From Streptosporangium saharense (lineage in GTDB: Bacteria > Actinomycetota > Actinomycetes > Streptosporangiales > Streptosporangiaceae), in assembly GCF_014203715.1 (NCBI RefSeq), contig NZ_JACHJP010000010.1, positions 186,001 to 250,000 on the forward strand: a DNA stretch of 64,000 bases, given 5' to 3'. The notes below the pieces were generated by a model. The model made no database searches and was not told the origin of the DNA. It saw only the letters and a program-made list of their open reading frames with translations. The stretch's first letter is position 1; the number at the start of each line of letters is the position of its first letter. Of the stretch, positions 24,302-32,097 are shown in pieces. The translations under genes were made by a program, and so were the position numbers.

Positions 24302-25915
24302 GTGGTGCAGGAGAAGACGGCCGGACCCGCCCCGGGCGCCCCGCCCGAGGCGGCACCGGTCGCGGCGCCCACCGCGCGCGGGCGTCTGGCCTCGCGGGCC
24401 GTGGGAGCCGTCGCGGGCGGGGTGCTGCTCTATCTGGCCTTCCCGCCGATCGGGCTGTGGTTCCTCGCGCCGTTCGGCGTCGCGCTGCTCACCCTCGCGG
24501 TGCGCGACGTCCGCGCCCGCCGCGCGCTGTGGCTCGGCCTCCTCGGCGGCCTCGCCTTCCTGCTGCCCGCCCTGCACTGGGTCAGCCCCATCGGCACCGA
24601 CGCCTGGCTGGGCCTGGTGGCCCTGGAGAGCCTCTTCTACGGCGCCTGGGCGGTGGGCGCCACCCTGACCTCCCGGCTGCCCCTGTGGCCGTTGTGGGGC
24701 GCCGCGCTGTGGGTGGCGATGGAGTGGGCGAGGGGGACGTTCCCGATCGGCGGCTTCCCGTGGGCGCGGGTGGCCTTCAGCCAGGGAGAGACGCCCTTCA
24801 CCCCCTACGCGGCCCTCGGCGGCGCGCCGCTGGTGAGCTTCACGGTCGTGCTGTGCGGCGGGCTGCTCGCGCTCACGGCCCTCAGGGGGTCCCGCAGGGC
24901 CGGTCCCCTGCCGGTCGTGCTGCCGCTGGTCGGGGCGCTGGCCGTACCCGCCGCCGCGCTGGGCGTGCCCAGACCGCAAGACGAGGGCAGGACCGTCACC
25001 GTCGGGGTCATCCAAGGCAACGTCCCGGGCAGGGGCATGCACCCCCTGGGCGACGAACCCGCCGTGGTCCTGGGCAACCACGTCCGCATGCTCCACGAGA
25101 TGGCCCAGGCCGTACGGCAGGGCACCGTCGCAAAACCCGACCTCGTCGTGCTGCCGGAGAACTCGACCGACATCGACCCCTACCGCAGCGACTTCGCCAG
25201 GGCGCAGCTCGACGCGGCGGTCAAGGACATCGGGGTCCCGGTCCTGGTCGGCGCCGTGGTCGGGATCGGCGAGAACAACCGCGCCACCCGCAGCCTCGTG
25301 TGGGACCCGGTCACCGGGCCCGGCGCCTACTACGACAAGCAGAAACTGGTCCCCTTCGGGGAGTACACCCCGTTCAAGGACGTCGTGCTCGCCCTGTTCG
25401 AACGGGCCGCCCTGGTCGGCAAGCAGTCGGTGGCCGGAACCCGCGACGGGGACCTGAAGCTCGGCCCGGTGACCGTCGGCGCGATCAACTGCTACGAGGT
25501 CGCCTTCGACGACGTCGTGGGCGGCACCGCGAGGACCGGCGCCAGCCCGCTGGTCGTGCAGACCAACAACGCCACCTACGCGCTGACGAACCTGCCCGCC
25601 CAGCAACTGGCCATGTCCCAGTTGCGCGCGGTCGAGCACAACCGGGCGGTGATCACCTCCGCGATCACGGGTATATCCGCCTACGTGACCCCCCAAGGAA
25701 AGATCGCCTGGCGTACCGGTGAGCTGGTTCCCGCCTCCGGCGTCCTCACCGTCCCGGTGCGGACCGCCCAGACCGTCGCCACCCGTGTCGGCGCACTGCC
25801 GCAGTGGCTCCTGATACTTGTCGGCGCGGGCGCGCTCGTCGCCTCCCGACCGCAGAGAAAGCGCATCCCGGCCCCCAACCAGGGCCCGGCGGACGAGCAG
25901 GTGGGAGAAGCATGA
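24302..25915 (+). CDS. lnt: Apolipoprotein N-acyltransferase
   Basis: A 537-residue Lnt. The N-terminal half has about six membrane segments (AVGAVAGGVLLYLAFPPIG, WFLAPFGVALLTLAV and others), with the conserved EWARGTFPIGGFPWARVAF motif before the extracytoplasmic nitrilase domain. The catalytic triad is visible as Glu in VVLPENSTDIDP, Lys in YYDKQKLVPFGEYTP and Cys in GAINCYEVAFDD. It adds the third acyl chain to the N-terminal Cys of lipoproteins. The GTG at 24302 follows GAGGAG; an earlier in-frame start at 24173 would add an unconvincing N-terminus. It overlaps the next gene by 4 bp. A likely client in the window is the ssuA-type binding lipoprotein. Confidence 0.92.
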   Translation: MVQEKTAGPAPGAPPEAAPVAAPTARGRLASRAVGAVAGGVLLYLAFPPIGLWFLAPFGVALLTLAVRDVRARRALWLGLLGGLAFLLPALHWVSPIGTDAWLGLVALESLFYGAWAVGATLTSRLPLWPLWGAALWVAMEWARGTFPIGGFPWARVAFSQGETPFTPYAALGGAPLVSFTVVLCGGLLALTALRGSRRAGPLPVVLPLVGALAVPAAALGVPRPQDEGRTVTVGVIQGNVPGRGMHPLGDEPAVVLGNHVRMLHEMAQAVRQGTVAKPDLVVLPENSTDIDPYRSDFARAQLDAAVKDIGVPVLVGAVVGIGENNRATRSLVWDPVTGPGAYYDKQKLVPFGEYTPFKDVVLALFERAALVGKQSVAGTRDGDLKLGPVTVGAINCYEVAFDDVVGGTARTGASPLVVQTNNATYALTNLPAQQLAMSQLRAVEHNRAVITSAITGISAYVTPQGKIAWRTGELVPASGVLTVPVRTAQTVATRVGALPQWLLILVGAGALVASRPQRKRIPAPNQGPADEQVGEA

Positions 25916-26658
25916 TGGAGCAGATGCTCGGCCGGGTGCTCGTCATCGTCCCGACGTACAACGAGCGGGACAACCTGCCGATGATCGTCGGCAGGCTGCG
26001 CGCCTCGGTGCCCGAGGCGCACCTGCTGGTCGCCGACGACAACAGCCCCGACGGCACCGGAGAGGTCGCCGACGGCATCGCGGCCGAGGACGACCACGTC
26101 CACGTGCTGCACCGCCCCGGCAAGCAGGGGCTCGGCGCCGCCTACATCGCGAGCTTCCGCTGGGGGCTCAAGGAGGGCTACGACGTCCTCGTCGAGATCG
26201 ACGCCGACGGCTCCCACCAGCCGGAGGAGCTGCCCAAGCTGCTCAAGCGGCTGACCCGTGGCGCCGACCTGACGATCGGCTCCCGGTGGGTGCCCGGCGG
26301 CAGGGTCGTCAACTGGCCCGTCCCCAGGGAGCTGCTGTCGCGCGGCGCCAACCTCTACACCCGGCTGATGCTCGGCATGCCGGTCCGCGACGCCACGGCG
26401 GGCTTCCGCGCCTACCGGGCCTCGACGCTGGAGAAGATCGGGCTGGACAACGTCCAGTCGCAGGGCTACTGCTTCCAGGTGGACATGACCCTGCGGACGA
26501 TCCGCAACGGGCTGCGCGTCGCCGAGGTGCCCATCACCTTCGTGGAGCGTACGGCGGGAGCCAGCAAGATGAGCCGTGGCGTCTTCGTCGAGGCGCTGTG
26601 GCGGGTCACCGTGTGGGGCCTGACGGGGCTCCCGCGGCGGCTGCGCCGTACACGCTGA
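25912..26658 (+). CDS. ppm1: Polyprenol monophosphomannose synthase
   Basis: A 248-residue GT2 family glycosyltransferase. It starts MMEQMLGRVLVIVPTYNERDN, has ADDNSPDGTGEVAD and the metal-binding VEIDADGSHQPEEL (about residue 96), and keeps GSRWVPGGRVVNWP and the C-terminal VPITFVERTAGASKMS. It transfers mannose from GDP-mannose to a polyprenyl phosphate, giving the donor for lipoglycan and protein O-mannosylation. GGGAGAAG precedes the ATG. It overlaps the lnt stop (ATGA). In M. tuberculosis the two activities are fused in one protein; here they are separate but coupled. Confidence 0.93.
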   Translation: MMEQMLGRVLVIVPTYNERDNLPMIVGRLRASVPEAHLLVADDNSPDGTGEVADGIAAEDDHVHVLHRPGKQGLGAAYIASFRWGLKEGYDVLVEIDADGSHQPEELPKLLKRLTRGADLTIGSRWVPGGRVVNWPVPRELLSRGANLYTRLMLGMPVRDATAGFRAYRASTLEKIGLDNVQSQGYCFQVDMTLRTIRNGLRVAEVPITFVERTAGASKMSRGVFVEALWRVTVWGLTGLPRRLRRTR

Positions 26659-26754
26659 GCGAACATCGGGCCGGACGGGGCGGGGTGCGGAACGCGCCGC
26701 GCCCTCCGGACGTTGTCACTGTCGTACGGCCCTGTCGCGTGAGTCGAGGAAAAG

Positions 26755-27291
26755 ATGCGCTCTGTGCTGCTCCTGCTCTTCCTGATGGTCCCGGTCCTTG
26801 AGGTCCTGGTGCTCATCCAGGTCGGCCAGGTCATCGGCGGCTGGCCCACGTTCCTTCTCCTGCTGGCGGGCAGCGCGCTCGGCGTCTGGATCGTCCGCAG
26901 GGAGGGCCGCAGGGCCTGGAAGAACCTGCAGGGCGCGCTGCAGAGCGGCCGGATGCCCGAGCGTGAGCTCGCCGACGGCGCCATGGTCGTCGCCGGTGGC
27001 GCGCTGCTGCTCTTCCCCGGCTTCGTCACCGACGTGGCGGGCCTGCTGTTCCTGCTGCCCTTCACCAGGCCGCTGGTCCGCGGGTTCGGCGCCCGTTTCC
27101 TGGCCCGCAGGGTCGACGCGCTCGCCAGGACGGTTCCCGGCGCGGGCACGCCGTTCGGCGACATCCCCGGCTTCCCCTTCGGGGACGTCCAGCGGCCCGG
27201 CTCTGGTCCCGTCATCCACGGCGAGGTCATCCGTGAGGAGCCGGGCGCGCGGGAGCCACGCGACCCCCGTCGCGGCCTCACCGAGCACTGA
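26755..27291 (+). CDS. fxsA: FxsA family membrane protein
   Basis: A 178-residue FxsA protein. The first 80 residues hold the family signature: LLLFLMVPVLEVLVLIQVG, then GWPTFLLLLAGSALGVWIVR, RREGRRAWKNLQGALQSG and DGAMVVAGGALLLFPGFVTD. Three or so membrane helices are followed by a soluble, Gly/Pro-rich C-terminal tail. FxsA overproduction in E. coli relieves F-plasmid exclusion of phage T7; its normal role is unknown. A terminator follows directly, separating it from the RiPP operon. Confidence 0.9.
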   Translation: MRSVLLLLFLMVPVLEVLVLIQVGQVIGGWPTFLLLLAGSALGVWIVRREGRRAWKNLQGALQSGRMPERELADGAMVVAGGALLLFPGFVTDVAGLLFLLPFTRPLVRGFGARFLARRVDALARTVPGAGTPFGDIPGFPFGDVQRPGSGPVIHGEVIREEPGAREPRDPRRGLTEH

Positions 27292-27305
27292 GACCTCCCG
27301 AAGAC

Positions 27306-27334
27306 AGGCCCGTCCCGCCCGGGGCGGGCCTTTT
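27306..27334 (+). terminator. Rho-independent terminator after fxsA
   Basis: AGGCCCG and CGGGCCT form a 7-bp stem ending in a TTTT tail. Confidence 0.75.
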
Positions 27335-27438
27335 CGTTGCCCAGACCGCCTGGACGGGCAGCTCCAGTGGTTCACAAGTCATCCGCCAGATGATCACAAG
27401 AGGGCATCCGTAGCGTCCCCTTCCGTAAGGCACGAAAC

Positions 27439-27458
27439 GCCGGGACGTCGCTCCCGGC
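27439..27458 (+). other. Stem-loop in the RiPP precursor leader region
   Basis: GCCGGGA and TCCCGGC pair perfectly around a 6-nt loop, 12 nt upstream of the start of the precursor ribosome-binding site. It may stabilise the 5' end of the precursor mRNA or modulate translation. A possible -10 is TAGCGT at 27411-27416; no good -35 was seen. Confidence 0.4.
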
Positions 27459-27480
27459 ACGGCAAGGAAGGGGGAGGCTC

Positions 27481-27621
27481 GTGAAGGACAACAGGATCAG
27501 CCTTGAGGACCTGGCGCTTGAGGGCGCCGAGCTGTCGGAGGCCGAGCTGGGCGAGGTGTCCGGTGGTCGCTGGCACGTGACCTGGTACATCAAGGGCAAG
27601 CCCGCCGAGTGGTCGGTCTGA
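27481..27621 (+). CDS. RiPP precursor peptide with double-glycine leader
   Basis: A 46-residue peptide. The leader (residues 1-29) ends in ELSEAELGEVSGG, a textbook double-glycine site with hydrophobic residues at -12 (Leu18), -7 (Leu23) and -4 (Val26) before Gly28-Gly29. The predicted 17-residue core is RWHVTWYIKGKPAEWSV, with Trp31, Trp35, Trp44, Lys38, Lys40, one Glu (43), one Thr (34) and one Ser (45). The GTG at 27481 has a strong ribosome site (GGAAGGGGGAGG) just upstream. It is followed by an attenuator-like hairpin, then ATP-grasp, maturation and C39 transporter genes. This assignment rests on the leader and context. Confidence 0.85.
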   Translation: MKDNRISLEDLALEGAELSEAELGEVSGGRWHVTWYIKGKPAEWSV

Positions 27622-27642
27622 GCTTCGCCACGATGACATCCG

Positions 27643-27672
27643 CCGCCGGCCGGGTTCCCACCCGGCCGGCGG
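27643..27672 (+). terminator. Attenuator hairpin between precursor and ATP-grasp genes
   Basis: A perfect 13-bp stem (CCGCCGGCCGGGT with its exact complement) with a TCCC loop lies 21 bp after the precursor stop. Only a weak T-run (TTT) follows at 27678-27680. Partial termination here would make precursor mRNA more abundant than enzyme mRNA, a common arrangement in RiPP operons. Confidence 0.7.
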
Positions 27673-27707
27673 TCCGGTTTCCGAACGCAAAGTACGGCGA
27701 GGGCGGC

Positions 27708-28694
27708 GTGATCCTGATTCTGAGCGACCGGCGGGACGAGGCGGTCGAGATGGTGCTCGCCGGGCTGAGGCGGCGCCGGGCGCCGGTCACCTGGTGGGAT
27801 CCCGGCGACTTCCCCGCCAGAGGCCACCTGACCGTGACCTTCGGCGACGGGGGACACCGCCTCGTGCTCGATCCCGGGACGGGCGAGACTCCCCTGGACC
27901 TGGCCGAGGTGCGCGCGGTGTGGCGGCGGCGCCCCAACCCGCCGACGCCCGCGGCGAACGTCACCGACCCCTCCCACCGCCGTCACGTCGTCTCCCAGGC
28001 GCGGTTCCTGCTCGACGGCGCCTGGGAGCTCACGTCCGCCCGGTGGATGCCCGCGCGCGGGGAGACCGAGCGCCGGGCGCACAACAAGATCGTTCACATG
28101 GCGCACGCCGTCGCCCTCGGTTTCCGGGTGCCGGAGACCGTCTACACCAACGACCCCCGCGAACTGGTCCCCGCCCACGGGCGGGCCGGGGGGCGTCTTG
28201 TCGCCAAGCAGATCGACTCGGCGGAGTTCACCCTCGACGGAGCCGACCACCGCGCCTACACCACCGTCGTCACCCGGCGCCACCTGACCTCGCGCCACCG
28301 GCTCGGGCACGAACCGGTCATTCTCCAGCCGTACGTCCCCAAGGCGGTCGAGCTGCGGGTGATCGTGGTCGGCGAGCGGGTCTTCGCCGCCGAGATCGAC
28401 TCCCAGGCGTCACGCACCGCGAAGGACGACTGGCGGCACTACGACGACGACCGGGTGCGCTACGGCGCGCACCGGCTCCCCGGCGACGTGGAACGCCGGT
28501 GCGCGGACCTGGTGACCTCGCTCGGCCTGTCCTACGGCGCGATCGACCTCATCCTCACCCCGGAGGGGGAGTACGTGTTCCTTGAGATCAACCCCAACGG
28601 CGCCTGGGGCTTCGTCGAACAGCGGGCGGGGCTGCCGGTCGCCGACGCCATCGCCGACTGGCTGGCCACGGCCGGGACAGGAGAAGGGCGATGA
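27708..28694 (+). CDS. MvdD-like ATP-grasp ribosomal peptide maturase
   Basis: A 328-residue ATP-grasp enzyme. It begins VILILSDRRDEAVEMVLAGL and has WWDPGDFPARGHLTV, VWRRRPNPPTP, the ATP-binding AHNKIVHMAHAVALGFRVPE, VILQPYVPKAVELRVIVVG, a YDDDRVRYGAHRLP segment and the Mg-binding FLEINPNGAWGFVEQ. This matches the MvdC/MvdD/TgmB type that activates Glu/Asp side-chain carboxylates to build omega-ester or omega-amide crosslinks in graspetides. The GTG at 27708 is chosen because it starts the conserved first strand; an open frame continues upstream into the hairpin. The likely substrate is the 46-residue peptide encoded just upstream. It overlaps the next gene by 4 bp. Confidence 0.88.
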   Translation: MILILSDRRDEAVEMVLAGLRRRRAPVTWWDPGDFPARGHLTVTFGDGGHRLVLDPGTGETPLDLAEVRAVWRRRPNPPTPAANVTDPSHRRHVVSQARFLLDGAWELTSARWMPARGETERRAHNKIVHMAHAVALGFRVPETVYTNDPRELVPAHGRAGGRLVAKQIDSAEFTLDGADHRAYTTVVTRRHLTSRHRLGHEPVILQPYVPKAVELRVIVVGERVFAAEIDSQASRTAKDDWRHYDDDRVRYGAHRLPGDVERRCADLVTSLGLSYGAIDLILTPEGEYVFLEINPNGAWGFVEQRAGLPVADAIADWLATAGTGEGR

Positions 28695-29689
28695 GCGACT
28701 TCGCCACCGCGCTCGAATCCGGGGTGCGGCTGCTGCGCGGCCTGCCCCGCCGCCGCGCCCACGTCGAGGAGGCCAGGCGGGCGGCGGCCGGATGGGCGCT
28801 GGAGCACCCGGACCTGCGGGCCCAGCTCGTCGTGGACGAACGGCCAGGCACCCCCGTTGTCGACTTCGACCTCCTGGTCGAGGACCCCCGGGGAGGTACG
28901 GTCGCCCTCACCGTCCAGACCGAGGACGGTGTGCCCTGGCTGGTCGATCATTCGACGCACTGGGCCGCTGGGCAGCTCGTCAGCGTCGACGACGTCCACC
29001 TGTCGGTCGCCCAGGCGTTGACCATGATCAAATCGCTGTCGCGCCGGGACACGACGCCGCACGACGAGATCGTCGACCAGTGCCTGATCCTCAACGAGGT
29101 CGCGGACGAGACGGAGCCGGTCCCCACGGAGGACCTGCAGGCCGCGGCCGACGAGTTCCGCAGGGGCAGGGGCCTGTACGACAGGGCCACGACGCTGGCC
29201 TGGCTCGCCGAGATGGGCATGACGCCCGAGCGGTTCGAGACCTACATCGGCGGCGTCGCCAGGCGCAGGGCCTTCCGGCGGCGCAAGGAGGCCGAACTCG
29301 GCGCGGCCCGCCTCGCGGCCGACCCCCGGGCGTTCGACCTGGTGCGCGCGGTCTGGATCACCGGGCGGGAGAACGGCGTCGCGGCCCACACGGGCGACCT
29401 CGCCCGCGCCGCCGACGGGGGACTCGCCGCCCTCGCGGCCGCAGGAGACGTCGAGACGACGATCGCCGAACGCCCGGCCCTCGACCTCCCCGAGCCGCTG
29501 CGTGACATGGCACCGGGGGAGACGGTCGGGCCCGTGCCGTACGGCGGGGCCTTCCTGGCGGGCACGGTGCTGGCCCGGCACGAGGCCCGCGAGGATGAGC
29601 GGACGCTGGCCGCCGCGGGACGGGCCGCGTTCTCCGAGTGGCTGGCCGCGCGCCGGGCCCGGGCCACGATCGAATGGCACTGGTCGTGA
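28691..29689 (+). CDS. PpiC/SurA-related peptide maturation protein
   Basis: A 332-residue protein. The first 115 residues match nothing I recognise (VDFDLLVEDPRGGTVALTVQ, DGVPWLVDHSTHW). The middle resembles the SurA/PpiC N-terminal chaperone helices (VPTEDLQAAADEFRRGRGLY, AEMGMTPERFETYIGGVARR). The C-terminus resembles the end of a parvulin domain (MAPGETVGPVPYGGAFLAGTV). There is no signal peptide, so it acts in the cytoplasm. From memory, proteins like this are annotated as putative peptide maturation proteins in RiPP clusters. A peptide-binding or folding role for the precursor is inferred. It is coupled to both neighbours by stop-start overlaps. Confidence 0.75.
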   Translation: MSDFATALESGVRLLRGLPRRRAHVEEARRAAAGWALEHPDLRAQLVVDERPGTPVVDFDLLVEDPRGGTVALTVQTEDGVPWLVDHSTHWAAGQLVSVDDVHLSVAQALTMIKSLSRRDTTPHDEIVDQCLILNEVADETEPVPTEDLQAAADEFRRGRGLYDRATTLAWLAEMGMTPERFETYIGGVARRRAFRRRKEAELGAARLAADPRAFDLVRAVWITGRENGVAAHTGDLARAADGGLAALAAAGDVETTIAERPALDLPEPLRDMAPGETVGPVPYGGAFLAGTVLARHEAREDERTLAAAGRAAFSEWLAARRARATIEWHWS

Positions 29690-29871
29690 GCGACGGCATC
29701 TACCGGGAGGAGTCCCTGCGCCGCTACCGGAACCGGGTCAGACGCGAGGACGTCCCGCTGACGGTCGGGACGGGCAGGCTGGTCGCGCTCTGGGCGCTCG
29801 TCGCGCTGCTGCTGGTCGCCGGGGGCGTCTTCGCCCTTGCGCTGGGGGAGCGGCTGGGAGGCGGGGCATGA
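29686..29871 (+). CDS. Mini HlyD-like membrane stub in the RiPP exporter operon
   Basis: A 61-residue protein. SDGIYREESLRRYRNRV looks like the cytoplasmic N-terminus of an HlyD-type bacteriocin secretion accessory protein, and it is followed by a single transmembrane helix (LVALWALVALLLVAGGVFAL) and a very short extracytoplasmic tail (ALGERLGGGA). The whole periplasmic part of HlyD is absent. The GTG at 29686 overlaps the previous stop (GTGA), and its own stop overlaps the next start (ATGA). I infer a minimal adaptor for the C39 transporter, suited to a cell with one membrane. Confidence 0.65.
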   Translation: MSDGIYREESLRRYRNRVRREDVPLTVGTGRLVALWALVALLLVAGGVFALALGERLGGGA

Positions 29872-32018
29872 GACGCGTGCCCGTCGTGCTGCAGAACAGC
29901 GCGACCGAGTGCGGGGCCGCCTGCCTGGCGATGGTCCTGTCCTACCACGGCAGGCGCGTCTCGCTGCAGGAGATCAGCGACCGGCTCCAGATCGGCAGGG
30001 ACGGCCTCAGCGCCAAGGCGCTGCGGGAGGGGGCCGTCGAGTGCGGCCTGAAGGCGCGGGCCTTCTCGCTGGCCCCGGCCGACCTGGAGCGGGTGCCGAT
30101 GCCCGCGATCGTGCACTGGGAGTTCAAGCACTTCGTGGTCGTCGAGCGCTGGGCGCGGGACCGGGTCGGCATCGTCGATCCGGGACGTGGCCGCCGCAGG
30201 ATCACCGCGGAGGAGTTCGACGAGGGCTTCACCGGCGTGCTGCTGGCCTTCGAGCCGGGACCCGGTTTCGAGCGGGGCCGATCGAGCGCGGGCGCCGCCT
30301 GGCGCCGCCGGTTCGTCCGGGCGCTGCTGGCCCGCAGGAAGGGGCTGCTCGCCCAGGTGGTCCTGGCCTCCCTGCTGCTGCAGCTCCTCGGCCTCGCACT
30401 GCCGTTCTTCTCCGAGGCGCTGGTCGATCGCGTCCTGCCCTCGGGGGCGCGTGACCTGCTCCCGATGATCGGGATCGGGCTGGCGCTCGCCGCCGTGACC
30501 CAGTTCGCGGTCGGCTATCTGCGCTCGGTGCTGCTGGTGGCGATCAGGGCGAGCGCGGACGCGGAGCTGACCGGTGGCGTGGTCTCCCATCTGGTCGCCC
30601 TGCCGTACCGCTACTTCGCGCTGCGTGGCAAGGGCGACCTGATGACGCGGGCGGGAAGCGTCGCGGTGCTGCGCGACATGCTGACCGGGCAGGTTCTCTC
30701 GGCGCTGCTCGACGGGCCGCTCGCGCTGGGCTACATGGTTCTCGTCTTCGGCTGGGACGCGGTCATGGGGCTGTGCCTGCTCGGCTTCGCCGCGACGCAG
30801 GTGCTGTTGCTGCTGGCCACGGCCCGCAGGGTCAGCCTCCTGACCCAGGAGGAGCTCAGCGCCTTCTCCGCGACGCAGAGCCAGCTCGTCCAGGCCATCG
30901 GCGGCATCGAGACGCTGAAGGCGTCGGGAGCCGAGCACCGGGCGGTCGAACAGTGGTCGCGGCACTTCACCACCCAGCTCAACGCCGACATGCGGGGCGG
31001 GCTGGCCCAGGGGCTCCTTGAGGCGGCGCTCGGCACCCTGCGCCTGCTGGCCCCGCTCGCGCTGCTGTGGATCGGGGCGTGGCGGGTGCTCGACGGGGAG
31101 CTGACGCTGGGCGCGCTGCTCGCGCTCAACGCCCTGGCCGCCGCGGCGCTGACCCCCCTCGGCTCGCTGATGTCGAGTCTGCAGGGGCTCCAGCAGGCGG
31201 GGGCGCACTTCGACCGGCTGTCCGACATCCTCGCCTCCGAGCCGGAGTCCGCGGCGGGCATCGAGGTGCTCAGGCTGCGCGGGTCGATCGAGCTGCACGG
31301 GGTTGGCTTCCGGCACGACCCCCGGGGGCCGTGGACGCTGCGCGGCATCTCGGTCTCGATCAGCCCGGGGCAGAAGGTCGCCCTGGTCGGCCCCTCTGGG
31401 GCGGGCAAGAGCACCCTGGCGAGGTTGTTGCTGGCCCTGCACAACCCCTCCGAGGGGCGGGTCAGCTACGACGGGGTGCCGCTGACGGAGCTGAACCTGC
31501 GCTCGCTGCGGCGTCAGTTCGGTGTCGTCACCCAGGAGCCGTCGCTGTTCACCGGGTCGATCAGGGAGAACATCGCGCTCAACGCCCCGGACGCGCCGAT
31601 GGACCGGATCGTGCAGGCCGCCGAGCTGGCCTGCCTGCACGAGGAGATCAGCGCGATGCCCATGGGCTACGAGACCGTCCTCATGGAGGGCGGCGGCCTG
31701 TCCGGCGGCCAGCGGCAGCGGCTCGCGCTCGCCCGCGCGCTGCTGTCCCGGCCCAGGATCCTGCTGCTCGACGAGGCGACCAGCCACCTCGACAGCACGA
31801 CGGAGGCGCGGATCGAGGCCAACCTCGGCTGGCTCACCCAGACGCGCATCGTGATCGCCCACCGGCTGAGCACCGTGAAGGACGCCGACCTCATCCTGGT
31901 GGTCGACCAGGGCGGGATCGTCGAGCGGGGCACCCACGAGGGCCTGCTGGCCAGGGGCGGCCGGTATGCGGCCCTGGTCGCCGCGCAGACCGACAACGCC
32001 GAACTCCCTCTTGGGTAG
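29868..32018 (+). CDS. Peptidase-containing ABC transporter (C39 PCAT)
   Basis: A 716-residue bacteriocin-type exporter. Residues 1-135 form a C39 peptidase: conserved Gln9, catalytic Cys15 in NSATECGAACLAM, His88 in EFKHFVVVE and Asp104 in IVDPGRG. About six membrane helices follow (about residues 160-430), then an ABC domain with Walker A VGPSGAGKST (about 507), LSGGQRQRLALARAL (about 610) and LLLDEATSHLDS. It cleaves after the double glycine of the precursor leader and exports the modified core. The ATG at 29868 is set by the C39 domain; the frame is open far upstream, but that sequence is the shadow of neighbouring genes. Confidence 0.95.
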   Translation: MRRVPVVLQNSATECGAACLAMVLSYHGRRVSLQEISDRLQIGRDGLSAKALREGAVECGLKARAFSLAPADLERVPMPAIVHWEFKHFVVVERWARDRVGIVDPGRGRRRITAEEFDEGFTGVLLAFEPGPGFERGRSSAGAAWRRRFVRALLARRKGLLAQVVLASLLLQLLGLALPFFSEALVDRVLPSGARDLLPMIGIGLALAAVTQFAVGYLRSVLLVAIRASADAELTGGVVSHLVALPYRYFALRGKGDLMTRAGSVAVLRDMLTGQVLSALLDGPLALGYMVLVFGWDAVMGLCLLGFAATQVLLLLATARRVSLLTQEELSAFSATQSQLVQAIGGIETLKASGAEHRAVEQWSRHFTTQLNADMRGGLAQGLLEAALGTLRLLAPLALLWIGAWRVLDGELTLGALLALNALAAAALTPLGSLMSSLQGLQQAGAHFDRLSDILASEPESAAGIEVLRLRGSIELHGVGFRHDPRGPWTLRGISVSISPGQKVALVGPSGAGKSTLARLLLALHNPSEGRVSYDGVPLTELNLRSLRRQFGVVTQEPSLFTGSIRENIALNAPDAPMDRIVQAAELACLHEEISAMPMGYETVLMEGGGLSGGQRQRLALARALLSRPRILLLDEATSHLDSTTEARIEANLGWLTQTRIVIAHRLSTVKDADLILVVDQGGIVERGTHEGLLARGGRYAALVAAQTDNAELPLG

Positions 32019-32097
32019 GTGATGTCCGAAAACCTGGTTTTCCTATCAGCTTTATGGGTATTTTTGGGGACAAAGCCTGGTTTGAGGATGTGGTGGT

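Noticed and set aside
27609..27707. N-terminal extension of the ATP-grasp protein starting inside the precursor gene
   Set aside because: It would translate the attenuator hairpin, and the conserved first beta strand starts at GTG 27708.
29502..29867. N-terminal extension of the C39 transporter frame
   Set aside because: The open frame extends upstream, but the C39 domain starts at 29868 and the upstream part overlaps two other coding frames.
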